DNA of 64,000 nucleotides from an uncultured Alloprevotella sp. (GCA_944322095.1 CALUNU010000002.1:124001-188000), one strand, 5' to 3'; positions 24,562-33,338 are shown, counted from the first letter of the stretch. Notes: generated by a model not told the origin, from the letters alone. Numbers and translations: made by a program.

Positions 24562-25794
24562 TCAGCGCTTTTTCATCACGCTGTTCACCACGCGCACGGT
24601 CGATACGAGTTTGCCGGTGGAGGTGAACACGTCGACGTTCCACACGTGCGAGGAGCGCCCCTTGTGCACCACGGTGCCCACGGCGCGCACGGTGTCGCCT
24701 TCGAGGGCCGAGGAAACGTGGTTGCCGCTCACCTGCATGCCCACCACAAATTCGTCGGAGCCGCAGAGGGCCATCGAGCCGAGGCCCGCCACCGTTTCGG
24801 CCAGGGCCAGCGTGGCGCCGCCGTGCAGGATGCCGAAGGGCTGGCGCGTGCGGTGGTCGACGGGCATGGTGGCTTCGACGCGCTCGTCCGAGAGGTAGGT
24901 GTATTGTATGCCCAGATTGCCCATCAGGCTGTGGGCGGCTTGTGCGTTGAGGCGGTCCAGGGGCACCTGCGAGGCGCGGACGTCGGCCAGGATGAGCTGC
25001 TCGACGGCTTGGGCCACGCCGTCTTCGTCGGCCGGGGCGGTCGTGCGGTCGGCACATATCTTGACCGGCTCGGGCGAGTGGCCCATGGCCACGCCCATGC
25101 CTGCCAGTTGGAGCATGGCCACGTCGGCCGGGCCGTCGCCGATGGCCATCACCTCGTCGCGGCTGAGGCCCAGCTGTTCGAGCAGGACCCCCAGCGTGTT
25201 GGCCTTCTCGACGGTGCAGGGCACCACTTCGAGGAAGAACGGCTCGGAACGGAACACGTCGAGCTCGCCGGCCAGGCGCTTTTTCCAGTGGGCTTCCAGT
25301 CCGCAGAGGGCCTCTTCGTCGTCGCTCACGAGGATGCATTTGTGCGGGGCGAAGTCGACGGCCGCGGCCAGGTCGGCGGTTTCCTCGATTTTCAGGCCGT
25401 TGAGCGCCGCTTCGGCCTGCACGTGCGGGTCGGAGGCGTTGTCGGTGAGCAGGCGGTCGCCGTGGTAGGTGAGCAGGGCGAAGCCGTTCTTGCGCGCCTT
25501 CTTTTCGAGATAGGGCAGCATGGCCGGGTCGACCCGCCGCTCGAAGACGATGTTTCCGTTCGCCGCGTCGATGACGACAGCGCCGTTGTAGGCCATCACA
25601 AAGCCGCCGTACAGCCCCAGTTCGAGCGCCTGCGCCAGCGGCATGAGGCCATGCACGGGCCGCCCCGAGGCCAACACGATGCGCACGCCGAGCTGCTGCG
25701 CCTTGCGCAGGGCCGCCATGGTGCGCTTGCTCACGGTTTTCTCTTCGCCCAGCAGCGTTCCGTCGACGTCGAGTACCAATAGTTTGTATTTCAT
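24562..25794 (-). CDS. Cof-type HAD phosphatase fused to hotdog thioesterase
   Basis: A 410-residue fusion. The first 265 residues or so are a HAD-IIB (Cof) phosphatase: motif I LLVLDVDGTLLG, motif II VLASGRP, and motif III/IV GDGPADVAMLQLAG. The last 130 are a PaaI/4HBT-type hotdog domain with ...QPFGILHGGATLALAETVAG, where the HGG and the acidic helix residue form the acyl-CoA thioesterase site. In Bacteroidota such hotdog enzymes include DHNA-CoA thioesterases. Whether the fused domain serves menaquinone synthesis is inference. Start at 25794 (MKYKLLVLDVDG) places motif I at the N-terminus. Confidence 0.85.
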   Translation of the reverse strand: MKYKLLVLDVDGTLLGEEKTVSKRTMAALRKAQQLGVRIVLASGRPVHGLMPLAQALELGLYGGFVMAYNGAVVIDAANGNIVFERRVDPAMLPYLEKKARKNGFALLTYHGDRLLTDNASDPHVQAEAALNGLKIEETADLAAAVDFAPHKCILVSDDEEALCGLEAHWKKRLAGELDVFRSEPFFLEVVPCTVEKANTLGVLLEQLGLSRDEVMAIGDGPADVAMLQLAGMGVAMGHSPEPVKICADRTTAPADEDGVAQAVEQLILADVRASQVPLDRLNAQAAHSLMGNLGIQYTYLSDERVEATMPVDHRTRQPFGILHGGATLALAETVAGLGSMALCGSDEFVVGMQVSGNHVSSALEGDTVRAVGTVVHKGRSSHVWNVDVFTSTGKLVSTVRVVNSVMKKR

Positions 25795-25821
25795 GGCTGT
25801 ATGGTTTTGGGGGTTGTCCGT

Positions 25822-25829
25822 CAAAGTTA
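25822..25829 (-). promoter_or_regulatory. -7 box of the HAD-thioesterase gene
   Basis: Minus-strand TAACTTTG ends 27 nt before the start codon at 25794. Confidence 0.5.
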
Positions 25830-25954
25830 GGCCATTTGCGGCTAATGCCTCTCTCCTTGCGGCTTAATAAATATGAAAGGCGGCCCGGCCATACTTTTTT
25901 ATCGGCCAATGGCCGTGGCGTCAGGCGCTGCGTAGGCGGGTGTGGCAATAAAAA

Positions 25955-25997
25955 TGCGGAGCTCCCGCCTTTTCCTTTTTTCAGGGGAAGCTCCGCC
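25955..25997 (-). terminator. Terminator of the 26.0-26.7 kb lipoprotein gene
   Basis: Stem GCGGAGCT / AGCTCCGC with a loop of about 25 nt. On the minus strand it is followed by TTTTTATTG. Lies 24 bp beyond the stop codon at 26021. Confidence 0.6.
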
Positions 25998-26020
25998 AGG
26001 GGCCGGCCATGTGCCGTTGT

Positions 26021-26689
26021 TTATTGCTCTTTCATGGTGAGCTGGCCGTCGGCATCCACCTCGAAATGCAGTTCGTAGTAGATGGTCGAGGTCGTTCCGG
26101 CGTTCGATACGGTCTCGTTTCCTTTTTCCGTCACGTTCAGCGTAAAGTTCATGGTCTGTTTGTCGGTGTATTCGCCTTTGCCGCTGCTTCCGGCGGGGAT
26201 GCCGGCGGTAATCTCGAAGCTGCCCAACGATTTAAACTCGTATTCAGCGGGTACCATCTTTTTGGCGGCGTCGATGTACTTGACGATGGCTGACGGATCG
26301 AGCTTGGATGCGTCGATGGGTGTCGTCTTGGCATAGTCGAGTCCTTCGTCATACCAATGATCGGGGGTGATGTCGGAGGGTTTCCAGCCCAATTGTCCGA
26401 TAAAGCTTTGAGTGAATACCTGTCCGTTCGATTTGACCATTTTGACGGAGACGTATCCTTGGTTCAGGTTGTTGCTGAGTTTTTCGTTGTCGCTGTTTCC
26501 CTCGGTCCATCCCACTTCGACGAGCTTCCACTCGTTGGGGCTGACGTTTTCAGTGACCAGTTCTTTCACCTTTGTCACGGCTTCGGGAGAGTCCATGGCG
26601 AGTTGTCCGAAACCGCCCGTACCGTTGCACGATGCGGCCGCCAGCGTCAGTACTGTCGCGGCCAGAAAGTTGATGATTGTCCTTTTCAT
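26021..26689 (-). CDS. Lipoprotein of unknown function
   Basis: A 222-residue protein with a clear lipoprotein signal (MKRTIINFLAATVLTLAAASC, Cys at about 21). The mature part is rich in beta-prone and Lys/Glu residues, with no motif I recognise. An upstream in-frame Met at 26695 is possible, but MKRTII gives a normal signal peptide. Codon composition is more AT-rich than the flanking enzymes, as often seen for exported proteins. Single-gene unit with a TATCTTTG box upstream. Confidence 0.7.
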   Translation of the reverse strand: MKRTIINFLAATVLTLAAASCNGTGGFGQLAMDSPEAVTKVKELVTENVSPNEWKLVEVGWTEGNSDNEKLSNNLNQGYVSVKMVKSNGQVFTQSFIGQLGWKPSDITPDHWYDEGLDYAKTTPIDASKLDPSAIVKYIDAAKKMVPAEYEFKSLGSFEITAGIPAGSSGKGEYTDKQTMNFTLNVTEKGNETVSNAGTTSTIYYELHFEVDADGQLTMKEQ

Positions 26690-26737
26690 AGGCATTGTTT
26701 TAGGGTTAGTAGTGATGTTAGTTGATAGGTTGTGCCG

Positions 26738-26745
26738 CAAAGATA
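26738..26745 (-). promoter_or_regulatory. -7 box of the lipoprotein gene
   Basis: Minus-strand TATCTTTG ends 48 nt before the start at 26689. Confidence 0.5.
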
Positions 26746-26824
26746 CGCAAATGGGGAGGTAATACCCCCCTCCGTTTGTAAAAAAACGTCAAAAAGATGA
26801 TTTTTCTTCCGGCTGTCTGATTTT

Positions 26825-29332
26825 TCAACGGATGCCGGCGGGTCGTTTTTCGCAGTAGCGGGCGTACCATTGGCGTTCGGCCGGCGTTTCGATGGGGCTG
26901 TATTCATCGATGATGCAGCCCGAAGCCAGATCGTCGGCCAAAGCCAGAATGATGTCGGCCAGTTCGATCGTATTTTCGAGCCTGTGGCCGGGCGGGCACA
27001 GCAGGTTTTGCTCGCGGATGGCGTGGTAGCCATGGATGGCGCCCACGATGTAGCCTGTGATGGCGCCCGTCGAGTCGCTGTCGCCGTCGTGGTTCACGGC
27101 CGCTGCGATGGCGCGGGCGGGGCTGTCGGCGTGGCGCAGGGCGCAGCAGAGGGCGATGGCCCAGGCCTCCTCGCCCGTCCAGCCCTGTCCCAGCCGGCTG
27201 ACGGCCTCTTCGTCCGCGACGTCGGAGGCATGGGCCAGGGCGACGGCCTGCCGCGTCAGCTCTTTCAGCAGGCGCTTGTCGGCTTCATATTTCCCGGGGA
27301 AGACCGTGTCGAGCACGGCGAGCGACTCGTCCACGAGCACGTCCATCTCGCTCAGGGCTTGCTCGGCCGTGCGCACCGTCAGTTTGTGGAGCAGCACCGT
27401 GAGCAGGGCGGCCGGCAGGAAGCCCAGCGGGTGCTTGTGCGTCAGGGCGGCCATCTGGGCGGCGGTTTCGGCCAGCTCTTTTATCGAGCAGGTGTGCTTG
27501 CCCCGCCCGTCCCAGGCCGCCTCCACCAGAGCTACGGGCGCCACGCGCATGATGCCGCCGCAGCCCTTGCTGTTGTTTTCGACGCGCTGGCCGTGGAGCA
27601 GGCAGTGGCAGGCGTTCATGCACGTGGTGCCCGGCGCCCGGCGTGCGTAGAGGCGGGGCACGCCGCGCAGCCACGTGGCAGGGGGAGTGTCTGAGGGAGT
27701 GTCAAAGGCGTCGGTCTGCGTGCAGTACCAGTCGACGTAGGCATTGGCGACGTAGCCCACGGGGGCGCCGCCGCTGCCGCACATGTAAAAGTGGGTGATG
27801 CCCGTAATCAGGCCGGCCGCCGTGAAGAGCGTCATCTGAGTGTCGTCGCTCACGAGGGCCCGTCCACTGCTGTCGGGCACAAGGTGGGTGATGCCCTGCG
27901 CACCATAGCGGGCACGTATCTCGGCAGCGCTCATAAACTCGACGGGGTAGCCCAGCGCATCGCCTGCCGCCCCGCCCATCAGGCAGCCGCGGATGCTGTC
28001 GGCGATGCGGTCGGCCATAGTCGTCTGATGGTCGGCCCCGCTCTTGACGTAGCGCACCACAAAGGCCGCCTGCTCCGCCGTGAACTGCGGCCCGATGTGG
28101 GCCGTCTTGGGCAGTTCGGCCGCCAGACGGTTCATGTAGGCTGCAAAGTCTTCGTCCGGGCGGTCGGTCCACTGCCGCAACCTGTGGCAGGCCGCCACCA
28201 TGGCAACGCGCTCCGTGCCGCGGCGGTCGTGGACGTAGAGGTAGCCTTCGCCCTTTTTCAAGTCGTCGATGCGGGCCAGCAGGCTCTGCATTTCGGCCAC
28301 GCTCCCGGGCACCCCGCCCCGCGGGATGGGCCGGCGCACGTAGGTAGTCCACTCGGGCAGCAGGTGGCTGTAAGGGTGCAGCTCGCCCTCCTCGGTGAGG
28401 TCGACGAAGTGGCGCACGCCGAAGTGGACCATCTGGTCAATTTTCCGCCGCGCCGCAGCCTCGTCGGCATCGCCCGGATATTCGCCTGCGAAGTACACAC
28501 CGTTTTCAAACACCGCGCACGATTCGTACAGCGGGCGGCTCACGAAAGCCTCGAAGCGGTCGTTGATGTCGAGCAGGTCGGGCGGCAGCAGGCGGCGGCA
28601 CTGCTCTTTGAGCTCATAGCCCAGCCCGCCGCCACACATGTAGAACGGCTCGGCGTCTGCAATGGCGCACGTGATGCAGGCAATGGTGTCGGAGTCGCCG
28701 CCCATCGAGACGGCCAGCCGCAGGGCCTCCTCGGCGTTGAGCCTTTGCAGGAAGGCCATGATGGCCACCGGCACGCTGCCCTGGCAACTCACGTCGAACG
28801 TGTAGCCCGGGCGGATGTCTTCCAGGGGCGTGCTGAGGTTGTAGCCGAAAACCCTCTCGACATAGCGCTTGATATCGCTGCGGTCTTTGCCCCGCAGCTT
28901 CATATAGATGCAGGCGGCCACGGCCTGTGCCCCCTTGATGCCCTCGGGGTGGTTGTGCGTCACGGCGGCCGAGATGCGGGCCAGCTCCAACGCCTCGTTC
29001 AGCGAGCGGGCGTAGAGGCCCACGGGGCTCACGCGCATGGCCGACCCGTTGCCGAAGCTCCCGTAGGGTTGCGGATGGCCGGAGGCGAGCCATTTGCGGA
29101 AGCGGCCGCCGTAGCCCGCCTGCGGGTAGCGCCGGCCAAGCCGCTGCATGCAGCGCACCAGCGAAGCCTCGCCGTGCGACGGGTCCGACATGAGCCATTC
29201 GGCCACGGCCAGCGTCATCACCGTGTCGTCGGTGAAGTGGCTGCCCGGCGGCAGCAGTTCGAAATCTTCAGTCTTCACGTTGTTCCATTCGCGCGTGGAA
29301 CCCACGATGTCTCCAATGATAGCTCCTAACAT
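26825..29332 (-). CDS. Double ADP-ribosylglycohydrolase with central pseudophosphatase domain
   Basis: An 835-residue cytoplasmic protein with three parts. Residues 1-260 are an ADP-ribosylglycohydrolase (ARH) domain with both Mg2+ motifs, FTDDTVMT (33-40) and MGGDSDTIA (210-218). Residues 275-430 resemble a dual-specificity/tyrosine phosphatase: the P-loop is VHDRRGTERV, i.e. HxxxGxxR with Asp369 where the catalytic Cys should be, so it is probably inactive and might bind phosphate or ADP-ribose. Residues 440-820 are a second ARH domain with VSDDTQMT (494-501) and HDGDSDSTG (748-756). ARH enzymes remove ADP-ribose from proteins or nucleic acids. The target is unknown. Single-gene unit. Confidence 0.85.
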   Translation of the reverse strand: MLGAIIGDIVGSTREWNNVKTEDFELLPPGSHFTDDTVMTLAVAEWLMSDPSHGEASLVRCMQRLGRRYPQAGYGGRFRKWLASGHPQPYGSFGNGSAMRVSPVGLYARSLNEALELARISAAVTHNHPEGIKGAQAVAACIYMKLRGKDRSDIKRYVERVFGYNLSTPLEDIRPGYTFDVSCQGSVPVAIMAFLQRLNAEEALRLAVSMGGDSDTIACITCAIADAEPFYMCGGGLGYELKEQCRRLLPPDLLDINDRFEAFVSRPLYESCAVFENGVYFAGEYPGDADEAAARRKIDQMVHFGVRHFVDLTEEGELHPYSHLLPEWTTYVRRPIPRGGVPGSVAEMQSLLARIDDLKKGEGYLYVHDRRGTERVAMVAACHRLRQWTDRPDEDFAAYMNRLAAELPKTAHIGPQFTAEQAAFVVRYVKSGADHQTTMADRIADSIRGCLMGGAAGDALGYPVEFMSAAEIRARYGAQGITHLVPDSSGRALVSDDTQMTLFTAAGLITGITHFYMCGSGGAPVGYVANAYVDWYCTQTDAFDTPSDTPPATWLRGVPRLYARRAPGTTCMNACHCLLHGQRVENNSKGCGGIMRVAPVALVEAAWDGRGKHTCSIKELAETAAQMAALTHKHPLGFLPAALLTVLLHKLTVRTAEQALSEMDVLVDESLAVLDTVFPGKYEADKRLLKELTRQAVALAHASDVADEEAVSRLGQGWTGEEAWAIALCCALRHADSPARAIAAAVNHDGDSDSTGAITGYIVGAIHGYHAIREQNLLCPPGHRLENTIELADIILALADDLASGCIIDEYSPIETPAERQWYARYCEKRPAGIR

Positions 29333-29350
29333 TTCCGTGTGTTTTTATGG

Positions 29351-29378
29351 CCTGCGGCCGGCTTATGCCGGCCGCAGG
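29351..29378. terminator. Hairpin between ADP-ribosylglycohydrolase and the gene before it
   Basis: Perfect 12-bp stem CCTGCGGCCGGC / GCCGGCCGCAGG with a 4-nt loop, 36 bp beyond the stop of the minus-strand gene at 29414. No clear U-tract follows on the minus strand, so termination is only likely. Confidence 0.5.
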
Positions 29379-29391
29379 TGGATTTAGGGTG

Positions 29392-29399
29392 TAAAGATA
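29392..29399 (-). promoter_or_regulatory. Possible -7 box of the ADP-ribosylglycohydrolase gene
   Basis: Minus-strand TATCTTTA differs from TAnnTTTG at the last base, 60 nt before the start codon. Weak. Confidence 0.3.
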
Positions 29400-29413
29400 C
29401 GTCTTTTGTCCGT

Positions 29414-29776
29414 TTACAAGGCTTCCAAGAGCAGGAGCCTTTCCCATTTTTTGTCTTCTAGGAAAACTTGCTTGGCCTCGACCGCCCCCAGCATGTATTG
29501 GGCCTGTCTGTCGTCGTCTGTCATCTCGTCGTCGCTTTCGAGCGTCTTTTGCAACGCAATCAGCTTGTTCACAATTTTCATTTCCTCGGGAACGAGGTTC
29601 GACAGCTTGAGCATGGCGATGACCTCTTGCGCTTTGTTCTCAAATTTCATCTCCATGCCGAGCTCCTGCCCCAGAACGATCATCATGCCGTACCATCTTC
29701 CACGGATGCGGCTGGCTGTGATTTTGTCGGACGATGCGGCAGATTGCTTCTTTTTCAGAAAATTAAAAAATTCCAT
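29414..29776 (-). CDS. Small protein of unknown function
   Basis: A 120-residue protein starting MEFFNFLKKKQSAASSDKI. It is highly charged and predicted largely helical (ENKAQEVIAMLKLSNLVPEEM, ALQKTLESDDEMTDDDRQAQ). No signal peptide, membrane segment or known motif. It follows the protease fragment by 12 bp and is probably in the same transcript, so the two may once have worked together. Base composition is less GC-rich than the neighbours. Confidence 0.6.
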   Translation of the reverse strand: MEFFNFLKKKQSAASSDKITASRIRGRWYGMMIVLGQELGMEMKFENKAQEVIAMLKLSNLVPEEMKIVNKLIALQKTLESDDEMTDDDRQAQYMLGAVEAKQVFLEDKKWERLLLLEAL

Positions 29777-29788
29777 AGCTGTAAAGTT

Positions 29789-30253
29789 TTAGTGATCTCC
29801 ATTATCGTTTAAGAAATTGGTCAGGTGTTTCACCTTGATGCCGTAGTTGAAGCCCTGCGTGCCCGTGAGGGTGGCATAGTTGACGGCTACGAGCTGTCCC
29901 CGGCTGTTGATGACGGGTGCTCCGCTCGAACCGACGAGCGTCGGGGTGGTGTACATGATGCGGTCGTCGCCACCATCCTGGCTGACGGTTCCGCTCGTAA
30001 TCTGCGCCCTGATGCCTTCGTCGGTGAGGGCGAGGGCCGGTCCGAGGTTGAAGCCGATGATGTAGAAGACCTTGTCGCCCGGTTTCACGTTACCTGTTCG
30101 CGGAGTGGCAGTCTTACCCTTGTCTTCTGTTTCGCTTTCACGCTGTGGTGTGGCGCGCTGTCCGGGCGCCTTTGGCGAGCAGCAGGGTGTTTGTGAGGAA
30201 GAGTTGGTGTGGGAAATATTTTCCGTCTGTTTGTAAACTGCCCGGCCGGCTCC
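29789..30253 (-). pseudogene. C-terminal fragment of a trypsin-like serine protease
   Basis: The frame from 30088 (GTG) down encodes about 99 residues matching the C-terminal barrel of a chymotrypsin/HtrA-type protease: DKVFYIIGFNLGPALA, then LVGSSGAPVINSRGQLVAVN with the nucleophile Ser in GSSGAP. No His or Asp of the triad is present. The frame stays open upstream to 30253 with low-complexity sequence (KAPGQRATPQRESETEDKG) but has no ATG and runs into the FKBP terminator hairpin. The most likely reading is a gene that lost its 5' half. A short expressed protein from GTG cannot be excluded. Confidence 0.55.
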
Positions 30254-30277
30254 TTAGGGGGGAGCCGGCCGGGCAGT
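30237..30277 (-). terminator. Terminator hairpin of the glyS-FKBP operon
   Basis: Perfect 17-bp stem ACTGCCCGGCCGGCTCC (30237-30253) / complement at 30261-30277, with a 7-nt loop, 55 bp beyond the FKBP stop codon. Confidence 0.75.
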
Positions 30278-30331
30278 GTGGCGCTGCGGGCCGCCGTGTG
30301 TGGTTGTTTCCGCCACGACAGGCGGGACGGG

Positions 30332-31003
30332 TCATTTCTTTTGCGTGAGCCACGGGTCGGGCACGATGCCTGCGCGGTAGTAGGCTTTCAGCTCGATCTC
30401 GAAATGAAGGAGCGAGTAGGCTGGCAGTTGCTGTGCGCTCTGGTCGCCGTAGCCGAGCTGCCAGGGCACGTAGACGCGCCAGCGGTCGCCGATGTGCATG
30501 TGCATGACGGCCGTGGTGAAGCCTTCGACGGTGTTGCTCACGCGCAGCGTGGCGGGCACGCCCAGCTGGGGCGAGAAGATGTCTTCGGGCCGTTCGCTAT
30601 ATCCCGAGTGGTCGTGCATGCGGCCTTCGGGGTAGCTGGCGGTGGGCAGCTCGCGCAGCAGATAGTTGACGCGCACGGAGTCGGTGTAGAGGGGCGAGCC
30701 GCTGCCCGTGCCGCTGGCCACGACGTAGACGCAGACGGTGTCGGTGCTCCCGGCGGCGGCGCCGTCGGGCAGGGCGTAGGTGCGCAGCAGGCGCCAGGGG
30801 CAGTGGGCTTCCCAGGCGTCGCCGTGGGCGGCCTTGGCCTCGGCGATGGCGGTGCGGGCTTTGGCGAGCGTGTCGGCAAAGGCGGCTTCGTTGCGGGCGC
30901 GCCAGCCGGCGTATTCGTCGGCGACGCCCGTCTCCTCCTCGCACGAGGCGAGGCCTGCCGCGAGGCAGAGGAGCAGGCAGAGGGTGAGCAGTGGGTGTTT
31001 CAT
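30332..31003 (-). CDS. FKBP-type peptidyl-prolyl cis-trans isomerase, lipoprotein
   Basis: A 223-residue lipoprotein (signal MKHPLLTLCLLLCLAAGLASC). The C-terminal 120 residues are an FKBP domain: VRVNYLLRELPTA, FTTAVMHMHIGDRWRVYVPWQLGYGDQ and LPAYSLLHFEIELKAYY match the active-site and core strands of periplasmic FKBPs. It probably assists folding of exported proteins at the inner or outer membrane. It lies 46 bp after glyS, a pairing I recall as common in Bacteroidales. Confidence 0.9.
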   Translation of the reverse strand: MKHPLLTLCLLLCLAAGLASCEEETGVADEYAGWRARNEAAFADTLAKARTAIAEAKAAHGDAWEAHCPWRLLRTYALPDGAAAGSTDTVCVYVVASGTGSGSPLYTDSVRVNYLLRELPTASYPEGRMHDHSGYSERPEDIFSPQLGVPATLRVSNTVEGFTTAVMHMHIGDRWRVYVPWQLGYGDQSAQQLPAYSLLHFEIELKAYYRAGIVPDPWLTQKK

Positions 31004-31049
31004 CGTCGGTGTTTTATGGGGGGATGGCGCCGGGTGCCGCGGTGGCGGC

Positions 31050-32591
31050 TCAGCAGAGTTTTTTCAGGAGCGAGGTGATGCTCACCTTGTCTTCGAGCAG
31101 CTCGCGCAGCTTGCCGACGGGTACGCGTTCCTGCTGCATGGTGTCGCGGTCGCGCAGGGTGACGCAGCCGTCGCCGGCCGTTTCGTGGTCGACGGTGATG
31201 CAGTAGGGCGTGCCCACGGCGTCCTGGCGGCGGTAGCGCTTGCCGATGGAGTCTTTTTCGTCGTATTTGCAGTTGAAGTGGAAGCGCAGCTCGTTCATGA
31301 TGGCTCGGGCCTGTTCGGGCAGGCCGTCTTTCTTCACCAGGGGCAGGACGGCCAGCTTCGTGGGGGCCAGGGCGGCGGGCAGCTTCAGCACGACGCGCGT
31401 CTCGCCGCCGGGGAGCTGCTCTTCGCAGTAGCTGTGGCACATGACGGAGAGGAACATGCGGTCTACGCCGATGGACGTCTCGATGTCGTAGGGCGTGTAG
31501 CTCTCGCCCGTTTCGGGGTCGAAATATTTGATGCTCTTGCCCGAGAACTTCTCGTGCTGCTTGAGGTCGAAGTCAGTGCGGCTGTGGATGCCTTCCACCT
31601 CCTTGAAACCGAAGGGCATCCTGAACTCGATGTCGCAGGCGGCGTTGGCATAGTGGGCCAGCTTCTCGTGGTCGTGGAAACGGTAGTTGTCCTCGCCGAA
31701 GCCCAGGGCCAGGTGCCATTTCAGGCGGGTTTCCTTCCAGCGCTTGAACCATTCTATCTCGGTGCCGGGCTTTACGAAGAACTGCATCTCCATCTGCTCG
31801 AACTCGCGCATGCGGAAGATGAACTGCCGCGCCACGATTTCGTTGCGGAAGGCCTTGCCTATCTGGGCAATGCCGAAGGGGAGCTTCATGCGGCCCGTCT
31901 TCTGCACGTTCAGATAGTTTACGAAGATGCCCTGCGCCGTCTCGGGGCGCAGGTAGATGGTGGAGGCGCCGTCGGCCGTGGAACCCACCTCGGTCTTGAA
32001 CATGAGGTTGAACTGGCGCACGTCGGTCCAGTTGCGCGTGCCGCTGATGGGGCACACGATGCCCTCGTCCAGGATGATCTGCTTGAGCCCGTCCAGGTCC
32101 ATGGCGTTCATGGCGTCGCTGTACCGCTTGTGCAGGGCGTCGCGCCGGGCCGTGTGTTCGAGGACGCGCGGGTTCGTCGCGCGGAACTTGGCCTCGTCGA
32201 ACGCCTCGCCGAAGCGCTTGGCGGCCTTGGCCACCTCTTTGTCGATCTTCTCGTCGTATTTGGCTATCTGATCCTCGATGAGCACGTCGGCGCGGTAGCG
32301 CTTCTTGCTGTCGCGGTTGTCGATGAGCGGGTCGTTGAAGGCGTCGACGTGACCCGAGGCCTTCCAGACGGTGGGGTGCATGAAGATGGCGCTGTCGATG
32401 CCCACGATGTTTTCGTGGAGCAGCACCATGCTTTGCCACCAGTACTGCTTGATGTTGTTTTTCAGCTCCACGCCGTTCTGGCCGTAGTCGTAAACGGCGC
32501 CCAGGCCGTCGTAGATATCGCTTGACGGGAATACGAAGCCATATTCCTTGCAGTGGGATACGATTTTCTTGAATGCGTCTTCTTGTGCCAT
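31050..32591 (-). CDS. glyS: Glycyl-tRNA synthetase (single-chain, dimeric type)
   Basis: A 513-residue class II synthetase charging tRNA-Gly. Motif 2 region FRNEIVARQFIFRMREFEQMEMQ (quoted in part: RNEIVARQFIFRMREFEQ) and motif 3 GVDRMFLSVMCHSY are typical of the eukaryote/archaea-like alpha2 enzyme used by Bacteroidota rather than the two-gene alpha/beta form. YFDPETGESYTPYDIE and LRPETAQGIFVNY are also present. Start at 32591 (MAQEDAFKKIVSHCKEYGF), 39 nt after a TAAGTTTG box. Confidence 0.95.
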   Translation of the reverse strand: MAQEDAFKKIVSHCKEYGFVFPSSDIYDGLGAVYDYGQNGVELKNNIKQYWWQSMVLLHENIVGIDSAIFMHPTVWKASGHVDAFNDPLIDNRDSKKRYRADVLIEDQIAKYDEKIDKEVAKAAKRFGEAFDEAKFRATNPRVLEHTARRDALHKRYSDAMNAMDLDGLKQIILDEGIVCPISGTRNWTDVRQFNLMFKTEVGSTADGASTIYLRPETAQGIFVNYLNVQKTGRMKLPFGIAQIGKAFRNEIVARQFIFRMREFEQMEMQFFVKPGTEIEWFKRWKETRLKWHLALGFGEDNYRFHDHEKLAHYANAACDIEFRMPFGFKEVEGIHSRTDFDLKQHEKFSGKSIKYFDPETGESYTPYDIETSIGVDRMFLSVMCHSYCEEQLPGGETRVVLKLPAALAPTKLAVLPLVKKDGLPEQARAIMNELRFHFNCKYDEKDSIGKRYRRQDAVGTPYCITVDHETAGDGCVTLRDRDTMQQERVPVGKLRELLEDKVSITSLLKKLC

Positions 32592-32629
32592 GTATGTTAT
32601 TGCTGTTGCTTGATGCTGGTTTGTGGGTG

Positions 32630-32637
32630 CAAACTTA
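32630..32637 (-). promoter_or_regulatory. -7 box of the glyS operon
   Basis: Minus-strand TAAGTTTG ends 38 nt before the glyS start codon. Confidence 0.5.
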
Positions 32638-32687
32638 CAAAAAACCCTTGTCATGGGCGAACATTTCGGCCGGAATGCTCCCCGGCG

Positions 32688-33338
32688 TCACGGGCGTCCG
32701 CCGCCGTTGTTTTCGGCGGGGCGCTTCACGTACACGCGGTGCGAGCCCTTGCCGTCGGCGGCCAGTCCGCTCTGGGGGTCGGCGGCAAGGCGGCGCAGCT
32801 CCTCGCGGGCCCGGGTGGGCAGCAGGCCCGTCAGGCGGCAGTAGTCGGCCACGCGCAGCACGGGCCGTTCGTCCAGAAAGGCGAGGGCCATGGCGGCGCG
32901 CTCGGCGGGCGTGTAGCGGTCGGACGAAGCTGCGGCCCGGCCGCCCACGCGTTCGAGCGAGAGACCACGCCCCGTGGCGCTCACCAGGGCCTTGTCGGGG
33001 CGGAAACTGACGCCCTTCACGCAGATGCTGCGGGCGTTGCGGCGCGCGGCCGCCCCGGGCGTTTCGGCCTCGAAGCCCTCGCGCAGGCCCAGCGCGGCCG
33101 TGAACGTGCCGATGCCGTCGAGCTTTACCGACTTGCCGCGGCGCATCTCCACGGCCAGCCGTTCGGCCAGCGCCCCGAGCAGGCCTTTCACCTCGCCTGC
33201 GCCGAAGGTGGTGGCAGCCGCGATGGCCCCGGCCAGCTCGTCGGTGGTGGTCTGTCCGTCCAGGATGAGGCGCGGGTAGCTCCGCCGCTCGCCCGTCTGG
33301 TTCAGGTCGGGCATTTCCTGCATTTTATATCGTGCCAT
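32688..33338 (-). CDS. HU-like DNA-binding protein with C-terminal helical domain
   Basis: A 216-residue protein of the large Bacteroidota HU-related family. MARYKMQEMPDLNQTGERRSYPRL starts an HU-like fold (about 1-125, with GKSVKLDGIGTFTAALG as the conserved HU core). The C-terminal 70 residues (DRYTPAERAAMALAFLDERP, VADYCRLTGLLPTRAREELRR) look like a small winged-helix or helical domain. Probably nucleoid-associated. Start at 33338, 62 nt after a TATCTTTG box. Confidence 0.85.
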   Translation of the reverse strand: MARYKMQEMPDLNQTGERRSYPRLILDGQTTTDELAGAIAAATTFGAGEVKGLLGALAERLAVEMRRGKSVKLDGIGTFTAALGLREGFEAETPGAAARRNARSICVKGVSFRPDKALVSATGRGLSLERVGGRAAASSDRYTPAERAAMALAFLDERPVLRVADYCRLTGLLPTRAREELRRLAADPQSGLAADGKGSHRVYVKRPAENNGGGRP

